Part shown: one piece after another, positions 58,091 to 64,000 of the stretch
How positions within the stretch are numbered: position 1 is the stretch's first letter
Layout of the letters: the number at the start of each line of letters is the position of its first letter
NCBI GenBank assembly: GCA_965227535.1
Contig: OZ245761.1
Coordinates: 3,224,001 to 3,288,000 of the forward strand
DNA: 64,000 bases
Reading direction: 5' to 3'
Source of the DNA: SZUA-430 sp965227535
GTDB taxonomy: Bacteria; Pseudomonadota; Alphaproteobacteria; Micropepsales; Micropepsaceae
The notes under the pieces: model-generated
Database searches by the model: none
What the model was told of the DNA's origin: nothing
The model's input: only the letters and a program-made list of their open reading frames with translations
Translations under genes and position numbers: made by a program

Positions 58091-59067
58091 CGCGCCCGCG
58101 CGACTCTTGAACGCCGTTCAAACGCGCGCCGCGTCCGCCGCAAGACAGGGCACCCGGACACATCGAAACCGACGCGCACCAACTCCGCCCGCGCGGGCAT
58201 CGTCTCAGGCGTCCGGATGTTCCAGGCCAGCCCCAATCGCTCCAGCGCCAGGATCAACCACCACCCCGGATCCGGCTGTTCGAACGAATGCCCGATGCGC
58301 GCCGAGCCCGGATAGGCGTGATGATTGTTGTGCCAGCTCTCACCCATCGAGATGAGTCCGGCCAGCGGGACGTCGAAGCCCTGCACGCTGGCGCCGCGGA
58401 CGATATAACTCTGCGGTCCCTCGCGGTGTGCGTAGTGCCCGATCAGCCAGTGGCCGGTGACGCAGACGGCCACGCGCGCGCAAACGCCCCAGACGACCCA
58501 GGCCCATCCGCCGATCGCGAACAGCACGAGGGCAACGGGCAACTGCTGCCACATCCACCACCGCTCCATCCACGCATAAACACGGTCGTTCGCAAACCGC
58601 GGCTCAAGCACGAACTGCGGCCCGCGCGTCAGCGCGAGATCGCAATGCAACTGCCACCACGCGTCATGCCAAAAGCTGCGCCGGTGGCAGAGAAAATCGT
58701 GACACGTCGTCTGCCGCTGCGCCCAATCGCGCAGATCATGCTGCCGCGTCATGCCAACCGGCCCCGCCATGCCCACCAGCACGCCGAGATAAACGAGCAC
58801 ATACTCAAGCCAAAGCGGACAAGCGAAACTGTTATGAATCAAACGCCGGTGCATCCCCACCGAATGCCCGCCGCACAACGTCACGGCGCTCAACACCAGA
58901 AACACCGCAAACGCATCCCAAGAAAACAGCAGCGCCCCGCCGACGATCCCCACCACAGTCATCGACCCGATCCAAACCGACTTCACCGGCGCCCACCGCA
59001 CGACGCCTAACGCCGGATCACTATCGGCTACCGCAATAATCCGCACCGATCCCTTCACAAGCCCCAT
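58087..59067 (-). CDS. acyl-CoA/fatty-acid desaturase
   Basis: 326 residues with about four membrane helices. The first His box HRRLIH (about residue 73) and the third HNNHH (near ESWHNNHHAYPG) match acyl-CoA desaturases. The middle box is atypical: where most have HRxHH there is QRQTTCHD followed by HRRSFWHD. It may be a subfamily with a different substrate, or a non-canonical iron site. It should insert a double bond in a fatty acyl chain. The upstream ArsR-type regulator gene ends 12 bases before it, so the desaturase is probably controlled by it. Confidence 0.82.
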   Translation of the reverse strand: MGLVKGSVRIIAVADSDPALGVVRWAPVKSVWIGSMTVVGIVGGALLFSWDAFAVFLVLSAVTLCGGHSVGMHRRLIHNSFACPLWLEYVLVYLGVLVGMAGPVGMTRQHDLRDWAQRQTTCHDFLCHRRSFWHDAWWQLHCDLALTRGPQFVLEPRFANDRVYAWMERWWMWQQLPVALVLFAIGGWAWVVWGVCARVAVCVTGHWLIGHYAHREGPQSYIVRGASVQGFDVPLAGLISMGESWHNNHHAYPGSARIGHSFEQPDPGWWLILALERLGLAWNIRTPETMPARAELVRVGFDVSGCPVLRRTRRAFERRSRVARAR

Positions 59068-59079
59068 AGCAGTCGCCTC

Positions 59080-59394
59080 CTATGATTTACGGCGCTCCTT
59101 GATGCGCGCGCTCTCGCGCTTCAGCGGGCGCGAGATGGGACAAACCTCTTGGACGAAAGTGTTCAGCGTGTTGGAGATGTTCTCGCGCACGATCGAGTAA
59201 TGGACGAACTGCCCGATCTTTTGCGACCGCACGAGCCCGGCGCCTTCCAAAATCTGCAGATGCTTCGAGATCGCGGGCTTCGACATCGCAAAGCGGTCGG
59301 CAATCTCGCCGGCCGTCATGTCGGTCGCCGACAGATAGGCCAAAATCTTCCGCCGCGCGGTCGAGGCAAGGGCTGCAAAAACGTTGTCGGCCAA
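59080..59394 (-). CDS. ArsR/SmtB-type regulator (SdpR-like)
   Basis: 104 residues. The winged helix reads ALASTARRKILAYL, MTAGEIADRFAMSKPAISKHLQIL (quoted part SKPAISKHLQIL) and GLVRSQKIGQFVHYSI. It lacks the usual metal-binding CxC motif, placing it with non-metal ArsR members such as SdpR. The start is a TTG at 59394; the nearby ATG is out of frame. It is divergent from leuC and probably represses itself and the desaturase operon through AT-rich palindromes at 59404-59423. Confidence 0.85.
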   Translation of the reverse strand: MADNVFAALASTARRKILAYLSATDMTAGEIADRFAMSKPAISKHLQILEGAGLVRSQKIGQFVHYSIVRENISNTLNTFVQEVCPISRPLKRESARIKERRKS

Positions 59395-59403
59395 GGTCTC
59401 ACC

Positions 59404-59423
59404 ATTTAACTAATAAATTAAAT
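59404..59423. promoter_or_regulatory. AT-rich operator candidate of the ArsR-type regulator
   Basis: ATTTAA (59404-59409) and TTAAAT (59418-59423) are an inverted repeat with an 8-base spacer, 10 bases before the TTG start of the regulator gene. The region is far more AT-rich than its surroundings, as expected for a promoter with an overlapping operator. Confidence 0.5.
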
Positions 59424-59487
59424 AGTGCATCTTTTGGCGGCCCGCACAACCGCGACATGTCGCCATCCCTAGCCGGCCGGTGAATCC

Positions 59488-59502
59488 CGCCAAATTTTGG
59501 CG
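59488..59502. promoter_or_regulatory. odd-centred palindrome upstream of leuC
   Basis: CGCCAAA-T-TTTGGCG is a perfect 15-base palindrome 36 bases before the leuC ATG. It may be a regulator-binding site for leuC or the divergent operon; it is not followed by a long T-run. Confidence 0.4.
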
Positions 59503-59537
59503 TTTTCTTAGAAGCCGACGCGCGCTATGTAAAACGC

Positions 59538-60938
59538 ATGAGCACCACCCTCTACGACAAGATCTGGGACGCCCACCTGGTTCACGAAGAACCGGGCGAG
59601 GCGAGCGTCCTCTACATCGACCGCCATCTGGTTCATGAGGTGACCAGCCCGCAGGCCTTCGAAGGCCTGCGCCTGACGCACCGCAAGGTCCGCCGCCCCG
59701 AACTCACGACGGCGGTCGCCGACCACAACGTCCCCACGACCGACCGCTCGCACGGCATCGCCGATCCGGAATCCGCGCTGCAGGTCGCAACGTTGGAGAA
59801 CAATGCCAAAGAATTCGGCGTCACCTATTTCGCGATGGACGACATCCGCCAAGGCATCGTCCACATCGTAGGCCCCGAACAAGGCCTGACGCTGCCGGGC
59901 CAAACCATCGTCTGCGGCGACAGCCACACCGCAACCCACGGCGCATTCGGCGCCCTCGCCTTCGGCATCGGCACCAGCGAAGTCGAACACGTCCTCGCAA
60001 CCCAAACGCTGCAGGCGCGCCACTCGAAGAACATGCGCGTGACAGTCGACGGCAAACTCGCCCCCGGCATCACGGCGAAAGACATCATCCTCGCCATCAT
60101 CGGCAAGATCGGCACCGCCGGCGGCACCGGCTATGTTATCGAATACGCGGGCGAAGCGATCCGCGCGCTGTCGATGGAAGGCCGGATGACGGTCTGCAAC
60201 ATGTCGATCGAAGGCGGCGCGCGCGCCGGCCTCATCGCCCCCGACGAAACGACGTTCGAGTATCTCAAAGGCCGCCCCCACGCGCCAAAGGGCGCAGCCT
60301 GGGAAGCCGCCGTCCGCTATTGGCGCACGCTGAAATCCGACGACGACGCAAAATTCGACATCGAGGTGAAACTCGACGCCGCCGACATCCCGCCCCTCGT
60401 CACCTGGGGCACGTCGCCGGAAAACGTCGTGCCGATCACCGGCCATGTCCCCGACCCGTCAACAGAGTCGGATACGCAACGCCGCGCCGCCATGGAACGC
60501 ATGCTCGACTATATGGGCCTGAAAGCCGGCACCGCGATGAAGGACGTGAAGGTCGACCGCGTCTTCATCGGCTCCTGCACCAACGGCCGCATCGAAGATC
60601 TGCGAGAAGTTGCAAAAATCGTCGAAGGCAAAAAGGTCGCGTCGACCGTCGGCGCAATGATCGTCCCCGGCTCCGGCCTCGTGAAAGAACAAGCCGAACA
60701 GGAAGGCCTCGACCAAATCTTCGTGCGCGCAGGCTTCGAATGGCGCGAACCCGGCTGCTCGATGTGCCTGGCCATGAATGCGGATAAGTTGGAGCCCGGC
60801 GAACGCTGCGCCTCCACCTCGAACCGCAACTTCGAAGGCCGCCAAGGCCGAGGCGGCCGCACCCATTTGATGTCGCCAGCCATGGCCGCCGCCGCCGCCA
60901 TCACCGGCCACCTAACCGACATCCGCGATCTGAATTAG
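59538..60938 (+). CDS. leuC: 3-isopropylmalate dehydratase large subunit
   Basis: 466 residues. The iron-sulfur cysteines are in IGSCTNGRIEDL (about residue 347) and CSMCLAMN (about 407-414). Aconitase-family segments VCGDSHTATHGAFGALAFGIG (quoted part GDSHTATHGAFG) and NMSIEGGARAGLIAPDE are present. It isomerises 2- to 3-isopropylmalate together with LeuD, encoded at 62602-63207. Two genes of other function and two hairpin repeats separate the subunits, a common arrangement in alphaproteobacteria. Confidence 0.97.
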   Translation: MSTTLYDKIWDAHLVHEEPGEASVLYIDRHLVHEVTSPQAFEGLRLTHRKVRRPELTTAVADHNVPTTDRSHGIADPESALQVATLENNAKEFGVTYFAMDDIRQGIVHIVGPEQGLTLPGQTIVCGDSHTATHGAFGALAFGIGTSEVEHVLATQTLQARHSKNMRVTVDGKLAPGITAKDIILAIIGKIGTAGGTGYVIEYAGEAIRALSMEGRMTVCNMSIEGGARAGLIAPDETTFEYLKGRPHAPKGAAWEAAVRYWRTLKSDDDAKFDIEVKLDAADIPPLVTWGTSPENVVPITGHVPDPSTESDTQRRAAMERMLDYMGLKAGTAMKDVKVDRVFIGSCTNGRIEDLREVAKIVEGKKVASTVGAMIVPGSGLVKEQAEQEGLDQIFVRAGFEWREPGCSMCLAMNADKLEPGERCASTSNRNFEGRQGRGGRTHLMSPAMAAAAAITGHLTDIRDLN

Positions 60939-60966
60939 ATCGAAGGGCAGAGCGCGTTTCCAGAAA

Positions 60967-61083
60967 GCGCTGGCCCTGGGAGCGCGGGCGTCCCGCCCGC
61001 TCTTCGTGAATCTCCGAATGCACCAGCATTTTATGAACAGGCCCCAAGAGCGGGCGGGACGCCCGCGCTCCCAGGGCCAGCGC
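60967..61083. repeat. inverted repeat, family B copy 2
   Basis: Perfectly complementary 38-bp arms (60967-61004 and 61046-61083) surround a 41-base loop. The core CTGGGAGCGCGGGCGTCCCG is the same as in copy 1. It lies between leuC and the next gene and would fold into a very stable hairpin in the transcript. Confidence 0.9.
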
Positions 61084-61169
61084 CAATCCGCCGCCGCTGA
61101 GCCCTACGGTCACGCTTTTGATACCGCGCGTCATGGCGCGCTGAATCCGCGCCCCATAGCTTGCAGGTC

Positions 61170-61925
61170 ATGACAGTTCTTCAAGCTCCCCCCGGTGCGC
61201 CGCTCTGGATGTCCGTTGGCGCCGACATGCTGCTCCTGCTTCACATCACCGGCGGCAGCACGGCGATGGTCGCGGGCGCCGCAGCGCTCGTCGCGCGCAA
61301 GGGCGAGACGCTGCACCGCATCGCCGGCACGGTGTTCTTCCTCGCGATGCTTGTGATGGCCAGCATCGGCGCGACCGTCGCGCCATTCCTCGACGACGGC
61401 CAAAGGGCCAACACGGTCGCGGGCATCATGACGTTCTACCTCATCCTCACCGCCTGGACGACGGTGCGGCGGCAAGACGCCGGCGTCGACCGCTTCGCAA
61501 TTCTAGGATTCGCCATTGCGCTGGGCGTCGCGATCGCGGGCCTCCTCTTCGCCATCGAGGCGCAGTCGAGCCCGACCGGCACCCTCGACGACTCCCCGCC
61601 GCAAGCGTTCTACATGTTCATGATCATCGGCGGCTTTGCCGCCGCAACAGACCTGAAGGTGATCCTAGCAGGCGGCATCTCCGGCGCCCCACGCATCGCC
61701 CGCCACCTCTGGCGCATGTGCACGGGCCTCTTCATCGCCGCCGGCTCGTTCTTCCTAGGCCAGCAACAAATGCTGCCGTCATTCATGCTGGGCTCGTGGC
61801 AATTCGTCCCCGTGCTCGCCCCCATCCTATTCATGATCTACTGGATGATCCGCGTCCGCCTCACGAACTGGGCCACGCAAGAAGAAACGCCGCGCGAAAC
61901 AACAGTGCTCGCCAAAAACAAGTAA
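61170..61925 (+). CDS. DUF2306-like membrane protein
   Basis: 251 residues from the ATG at 61170; a TTG nine bases earlier is the other option. About seven hydrophobic segments span the protein. The segment LHITGGSTAMVAGAAALVARKGETLHRIAGTVFF (quoted part GETLHRIAGTVFF) with the HR pair is typical of DUF2306-like membrane proteins, whose function is unknown. The C-terminal tail is charged and cytoplasmic. It lies between leuC and a ferritin-like gene, without evident link to either. Confidence 0.75.
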   Translation: MTVLQAPPGAPLWMSVGADMLLLLHITGGSTAMVAGAAALVARKGETLHRIAGTVFFLAMLVMASIGATVAPFLDDGQRANTVAGIMTFYLILTAWTTVRRQDAGVDRFAILGFAIALGVAIAGLLFAIEAQSSPTGTLDDSPPQAFYMFMIIGGFAAATDLKVILAGGISGAPRIARHLWRMCTGLFIAAGSFFLGQQQMLPSFMLGSWQFVPVLAPILFMIYWMIRVRLTNWATQEETPRETTVLAKNK

Positions 61926-61961
61926 CGGCGCACGATCGAAGGCCTGCGCTCATTCGAGAAG

Positions 61962-62012
61962 GCGCTGGTCCTGGGGGCGCGGGCGTCCCGCCCGCGCCCC
62001 CAGGACCAGCGC
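61962..62012. repeat. near-perfect 51-base palindrome, family B copy 3
   Basis: Two perfectly complementary 24-base arms (61962-61985 and 61989-62012) meet at a 3-base loop. The arm begins GCGCTGGTCCTGGGGGCGCG, a variant of the other family B copies. It sits between two converging genes and would terminate transcription from either side if followed by pyrimidines; no T-run is present. Confidence 0.92.
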
Positions 62013-62045
62013 AAATCCTTCAGCACGGCGACCCACGAACGAAAA

Positions 62046-62456
62046 CTACTTCCGCTTCATCACCTCTTGCTCGCGCGCGACGATCGGCCCGCTCTGGAAC
62101 AAATACTCCCGCAGCTCCTTGTCGAAGATCGGATCGTTCCGCCGGATCCACTCCAGCGCCATGCACGCATGCTCGATCTCTTCCTTCGCGTTATGCAGCA
62201 GCACGGCTTTAAGCTCGGGATCGTCCGTATCCTCCGCCCGCTGACGATACCAATCGACCGCCTCGAGCTCCTCCATCAACGACGAAATCGCGTAGTGCAT
62301 ATGCAAGGTCTGGCGCGACACCTTCTCGCGCGGCACGTGAAGCCCTTCACTCGACATAGGCGTGGTCCCCGTTGACGGTACGTCGCCCGCAGCGGCGACA
62401 CTCAAACTCTCGGGAAACGCAGGCGGCAGCCCCTTGCGGCGAAAGAAAAATCGCAT
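62046..62456 (-). CDS. EncFtn-like encapsulated-ferritin family protein
   Basis: 136 residues. The C-terminal ~95 match the EncFtn two-helix ferritin family. SLMEELEAVDWYRQR carries the first glutamates and the Trp-Tyr pair, and AKEEIEHACMALEWIRRND the second Glu and His of the ferroxidase centre that forms across subunits. ELREYLFQSGPI ends the core. EncFtn oxidises iron inside encapsulin shells, but no shell gene is visible and the tail (EQEVMKRK) lacks an encapsulin-targeting peptide. The first 33 residues are extra; an ATG at 62357 with GGGGA eight bases upstream could be the real start. Confidence 0.85.
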   Translation of the reverse strand: MRFFFRRKGLPPAFPESLSVAAAGDVPSTGTTPMSSEGLHVPREKVSRQTLHMHYAISSLMEELEAVDWYRQRAEDTDDPELKAVLLHNAKEEIEHACMALEWIRRNDPIFDKELREYLFQSGPIVAREQEVMKRK

Positions 62457-62506
62457 TTGCTGAAAGCGCCCCCTAAAATCCCCGGAAGAACGCTAGCAAC
62501 CACCCG

Positions 62507-62527
62507 ATAATATTGGAATTGTTCTAG
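62507..62527 (-). promoter_or_regulatory. candidate promoter -10 with Irr/ICE-like box
   Basis: On the minus strand TATTAT (62512-62507) may be the -10 of the ferritin-like gene. Just upstream, TTGGAA-N3-TTCTAG (62513-62527 on the plus strand) resembles the iron-control element bound by Irr in alphaproteobacteria (TTTAGAA-N3-TTCTAAA type), lying between the -10 and a CCGACA -35-like box. Confidence 0.45.
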
Positions 62528-62601
62528 TGTTGTCGGCGGCGCACACTATGCGAGAATCGAAACGCCCCGCCCGTCATTGATGAATTCCTAGGCAGAACAC
62601 G

Positions 62602-63207
62602 ATGCAAAAATTCACAACCCTGACCGCCGTCGCCGCACCGCTGCCGCTGATCAACGTCGACACCGACATGATCATCCCGAAGCAATTTTTGAAGACGATT
62701 CAAAGAACGGGTCTGGGGAAGCACCTCTTCGAAGAGATGCGCTACACGCAAGACGGTAAGGAGCTACCGGATTTTGTGTTGAACAAGCCGGCCTACCGCA
62801 AGGCGCAGATTTTGGTCACCGGTCAAAACTTCGGCTGCGGTTCAAGCCGCGAGCACGCGCCGTGGGCGCTGAACGACTTCGGCATCCGCTGTGTGATCGC
62901 CACAAGCTTCGCCGACATCTTCTACAACAACTGCTTCAAGAACGGCATCTTGCCGATCGTGCTGCCGCAAGAAGACGTCGACAAACTGATGGACGACGCG
63001 AACTGCGGCGCCAACGCCGTCGTGACGGTCGACCTAGAGAAACAAGAAATCCGAGGCCCCGACGGCGGCATGATCAAATTCGACGTCGACCCCTTCCGCA
63101 AACAATGCCTCCTCAACGGCTGGGACGACATCGGCCTAACCCTCCGCCACGAAAAAAGCATCGACGCCTTCGAAGCAAAGAGACGCGCCTCTCAACCGTG
63201 GGCGTAA
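62602..63207 (+). CDS. leuD: 3-isopropylmalate dehydratase small subunit
   Basis: 201 residues, the standard LeuD length. INVDTDMIIPKQFLKTI, TGQNFGCGSSREHAPWAL and the IATSFADIFYNNCFKNGILP segment are the swivelling-domain landmarks. It completes the LeuCD enzyme of leucine synthesis with the leuC product. It is divergent from the ferritin-like gene, and the shared 145-base gap contains the Irr-like box. Confidence 0.97.
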   Translation: MQKFTTLTAVAAPLPLINVDTDMIIPKQFLKTIQRTGLGKHLFEEMRYTQDGKELPDFVLNKPAYRKAQILVTGQNFGCGSSREHAPWALNDFGIRCVIATSFADIFYNNCFKNGILPIVLPQEDVDKLMDDANCGANAVVTVDLEKQEIRGPDGGMIKFDVDPFRKQCLLNGWDDIGLTLRHEKSIDAFEAKRRASQPWA

Positions 63208-63323
63208 GCGCAAGCGCCGTCCAGCGTCCCGCGCTTCAGCACCAGCACCGTGCTCGCCCGCCGGCGTCGGCACGCACCGCCGCGCGTCGGCGAAGCGGAT
63301 GACGCAGCTGCGACCGCCCCCGT

Positions 63324-64000
63324 TCAAGGCGCGACCCGCTCCAGCCGAAGCTCGATGCCCTCGTTGACGTAGACGACGGCGATCACCTTCCGCGAGCCGT
63401 CGCGCACGAAGCGATACTCGCCGTGCTCGCCGTCATCGAAGAACACGTCGTTGCCGGCCGGAAAGGTCGGGCCCGCGTCTTGTCCCGTCGCCTGCATCAT
63501 CAACTGGTCGCCGTCCCGCCAAACGCGCAACTCGACGCCGGCCTTCAGCCGATAGGTGCCAACATAGTCGTCCAGCACCCGCGGATCGAACTTCGCCGCT
63601 TGGCGCATGGGAATGACGATCTCCACCGCTTGGATCATCTTCCATCCATCGCCCGAGCGCCGGTACGTGTCGGCTTTGCGCCAGCGCCGGACGTTCGTCA
63701 CCCCGTCCTTCTTGCTGCTCGCCAGCGACACATACGCGACGACGACGATGTCGCCGAACGCGTGCGTCTCAAAGTCCTTGTAGAGAAACGTTTCCTTGCT
63801 GCCGATCTGCTCGGACTCGGCGTCGGCTGTCGTTCCGATAACGAGTCCCGGCCCGACCCAAACGCAGTCGTCCGCGATATGCCGTCGCCACGTGGCCTTG
63901 TCGCCGCGCGCGCTCGCGGCCAAGCGTTCGCGGACCAACTGTTCGACGCGTGCCGCGTCATCTTTCGACGGTGGCGCGGCCATTGCGGCGGGAGACAGAA
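63324..64000 (-). CDS. secreted NTF2-like plus DUF3471-like protein, 5' end cut by the window
   Basis: At least 219 codons are visible. The first in-frame ATG in the window is at 63983, but the frame stays open to the edge and reads LSPAAMAAPPS before the conserved part, which looks like the end of a signal peptide (cleavage after AMA). The true start is therefore probably beyond 64000. An NTF2-like domain (about first 130 codons, with LAASARGDKATWRRHIADD and YRRSGDGWKMIQ) is followed by a beta domain starting YVGTYRLKAGVELRVWRDGD like DUF3471. No reaction is assigned. Confidence 0.7.
   Translation of the reverse strand, partial: LSPAAMAAPPSKDDAARVEQLVRERLAASARGDKATWRRHIADDCVWVGPGLVIGTTADAESEQIGSKETFLYKDFETHAFGDIVVVAYVSLASSKKDGVTNVRRWRKADTYRRSGDGWKMIQAVEIVIPMRQAAKFDPRVLDDYVGTYRLKAGVELRVWRDGDQLMMQATGQDAGPTFPAGNDVFFDDGEHGEYRFVRDGSRKVIAVVYVNEGIELRLERVAP

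Noticed and set aside
1..64000. CRISPR arrays, tRNA or rRNA genes, insertion sequences, prophage
   Set aside because: No regularly spaced direct repeats, no tRNA-like cloverleaf, and no transposase or phage structural gene were seen in any gap.
61926..64000. Encapsulin shell gene near the EncFtn-like gene
   Set aside because: Neighbouring genes are a membrane protein, leuD and an NTF2-like protein; no encapsulin-like frame is present in the window.

Overview
The window is a 64 kb, GC-rich, gene-dense piece of bacterial chromosome with no rRNA, tRNA, CRISPR array, insertion sequence or prophage that I can see. Gene content and order point to an alphaproteobacterium. Supporting evidence is mnmG-rsmG-parA-parB at the left end, a DUF3576 lipoprotein gene beside leuS-lptE-holA, dapF-mtaB-ftsY, ffh followed by rpsP-rimM-trmD-rplS and then leuC/leuD, a short FtsY, and a RibA with a decayed RibB-like front half. 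I cannot name the genus. The left end is probably close to the replication origin, because mnmG-rsmG-parAB with parS-like sites inside rsmG is the usual arrangement there.

Layout. 1-2774: end of mnmG, rsmG, parA, parB. 3145-6367: MarR regulator with an EmrA/EmrB-type efflux pair and a readable promoter/operator. 6435-11269 (minus): DUF3576 lipoprotein, leuS, lptE, holA. 11598-14297: two related porins. 14287-18482: ThiE-like protein and YggS sharing a CATG start, a small hydrophobic protein, RibA, an orphan OmpR-type regulator and an NTF2-like protein. 18587-20381: small membrane protein coupled to a DUF2807 protein, and DUF924. 20406-23624 (minus): MacAB-like exporter with a strong promoter overlapping a TetR-like palindrome. 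23647-35463 (minus): one long tightly packed run of four glycosyltransferases, a deacetylase-like protein, a membrane protein and a complete peptide-type ABC importer. Divergent from it, 35548-39126: a very unusual 885-residue ABC exporter-like protein whose ATPase motifs are mostly lost, a cyclic-nucleotide-binding protein and a PaaI thioesterase. 39158-39786: ParDE toxin-antitoxin. 39783-46434: FMN-binding protein, xth, a candidate small RNA, a class III aminotransferase, nth, an M28 membrane peptidase. 46431-50165 (minus): yciB, ftsY, mtaB, dapF. 50332-57419: prolyl oligopeptidase, a GxxExxY nuclease-like gene, ffh, rpsP, rimM, trmD, rplS, GNAT. 57563-64000: GNAT, desaturase and ArsR regulator, leuC, a membrane protein, an EncFtn-like ferritin, leuD, and a secreted NTF2-like protein cut by the window edge.

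The most unusual theme is between the genes. Four families of long, intergenic inverted repeats (eight copies in all) form near-perfect hairpins of 51 to 145 nt; one sits inside the essential rpsP-rimM-trmD-rplS operon. One family lies next to the GxxExxY gene, which has a PD-(D/E)xK nuclease signature, suggesting a repeat plus nuclease partnership. Other candidates for follow-up are the degenerate ABC protein with a threefold internal repeat, a promoter-to-terminator orphan small RNA (41599-41784), and an EncFtn ferritin without a visible encapsulin shell but with an Irr/ICE-like box in its promoter region.
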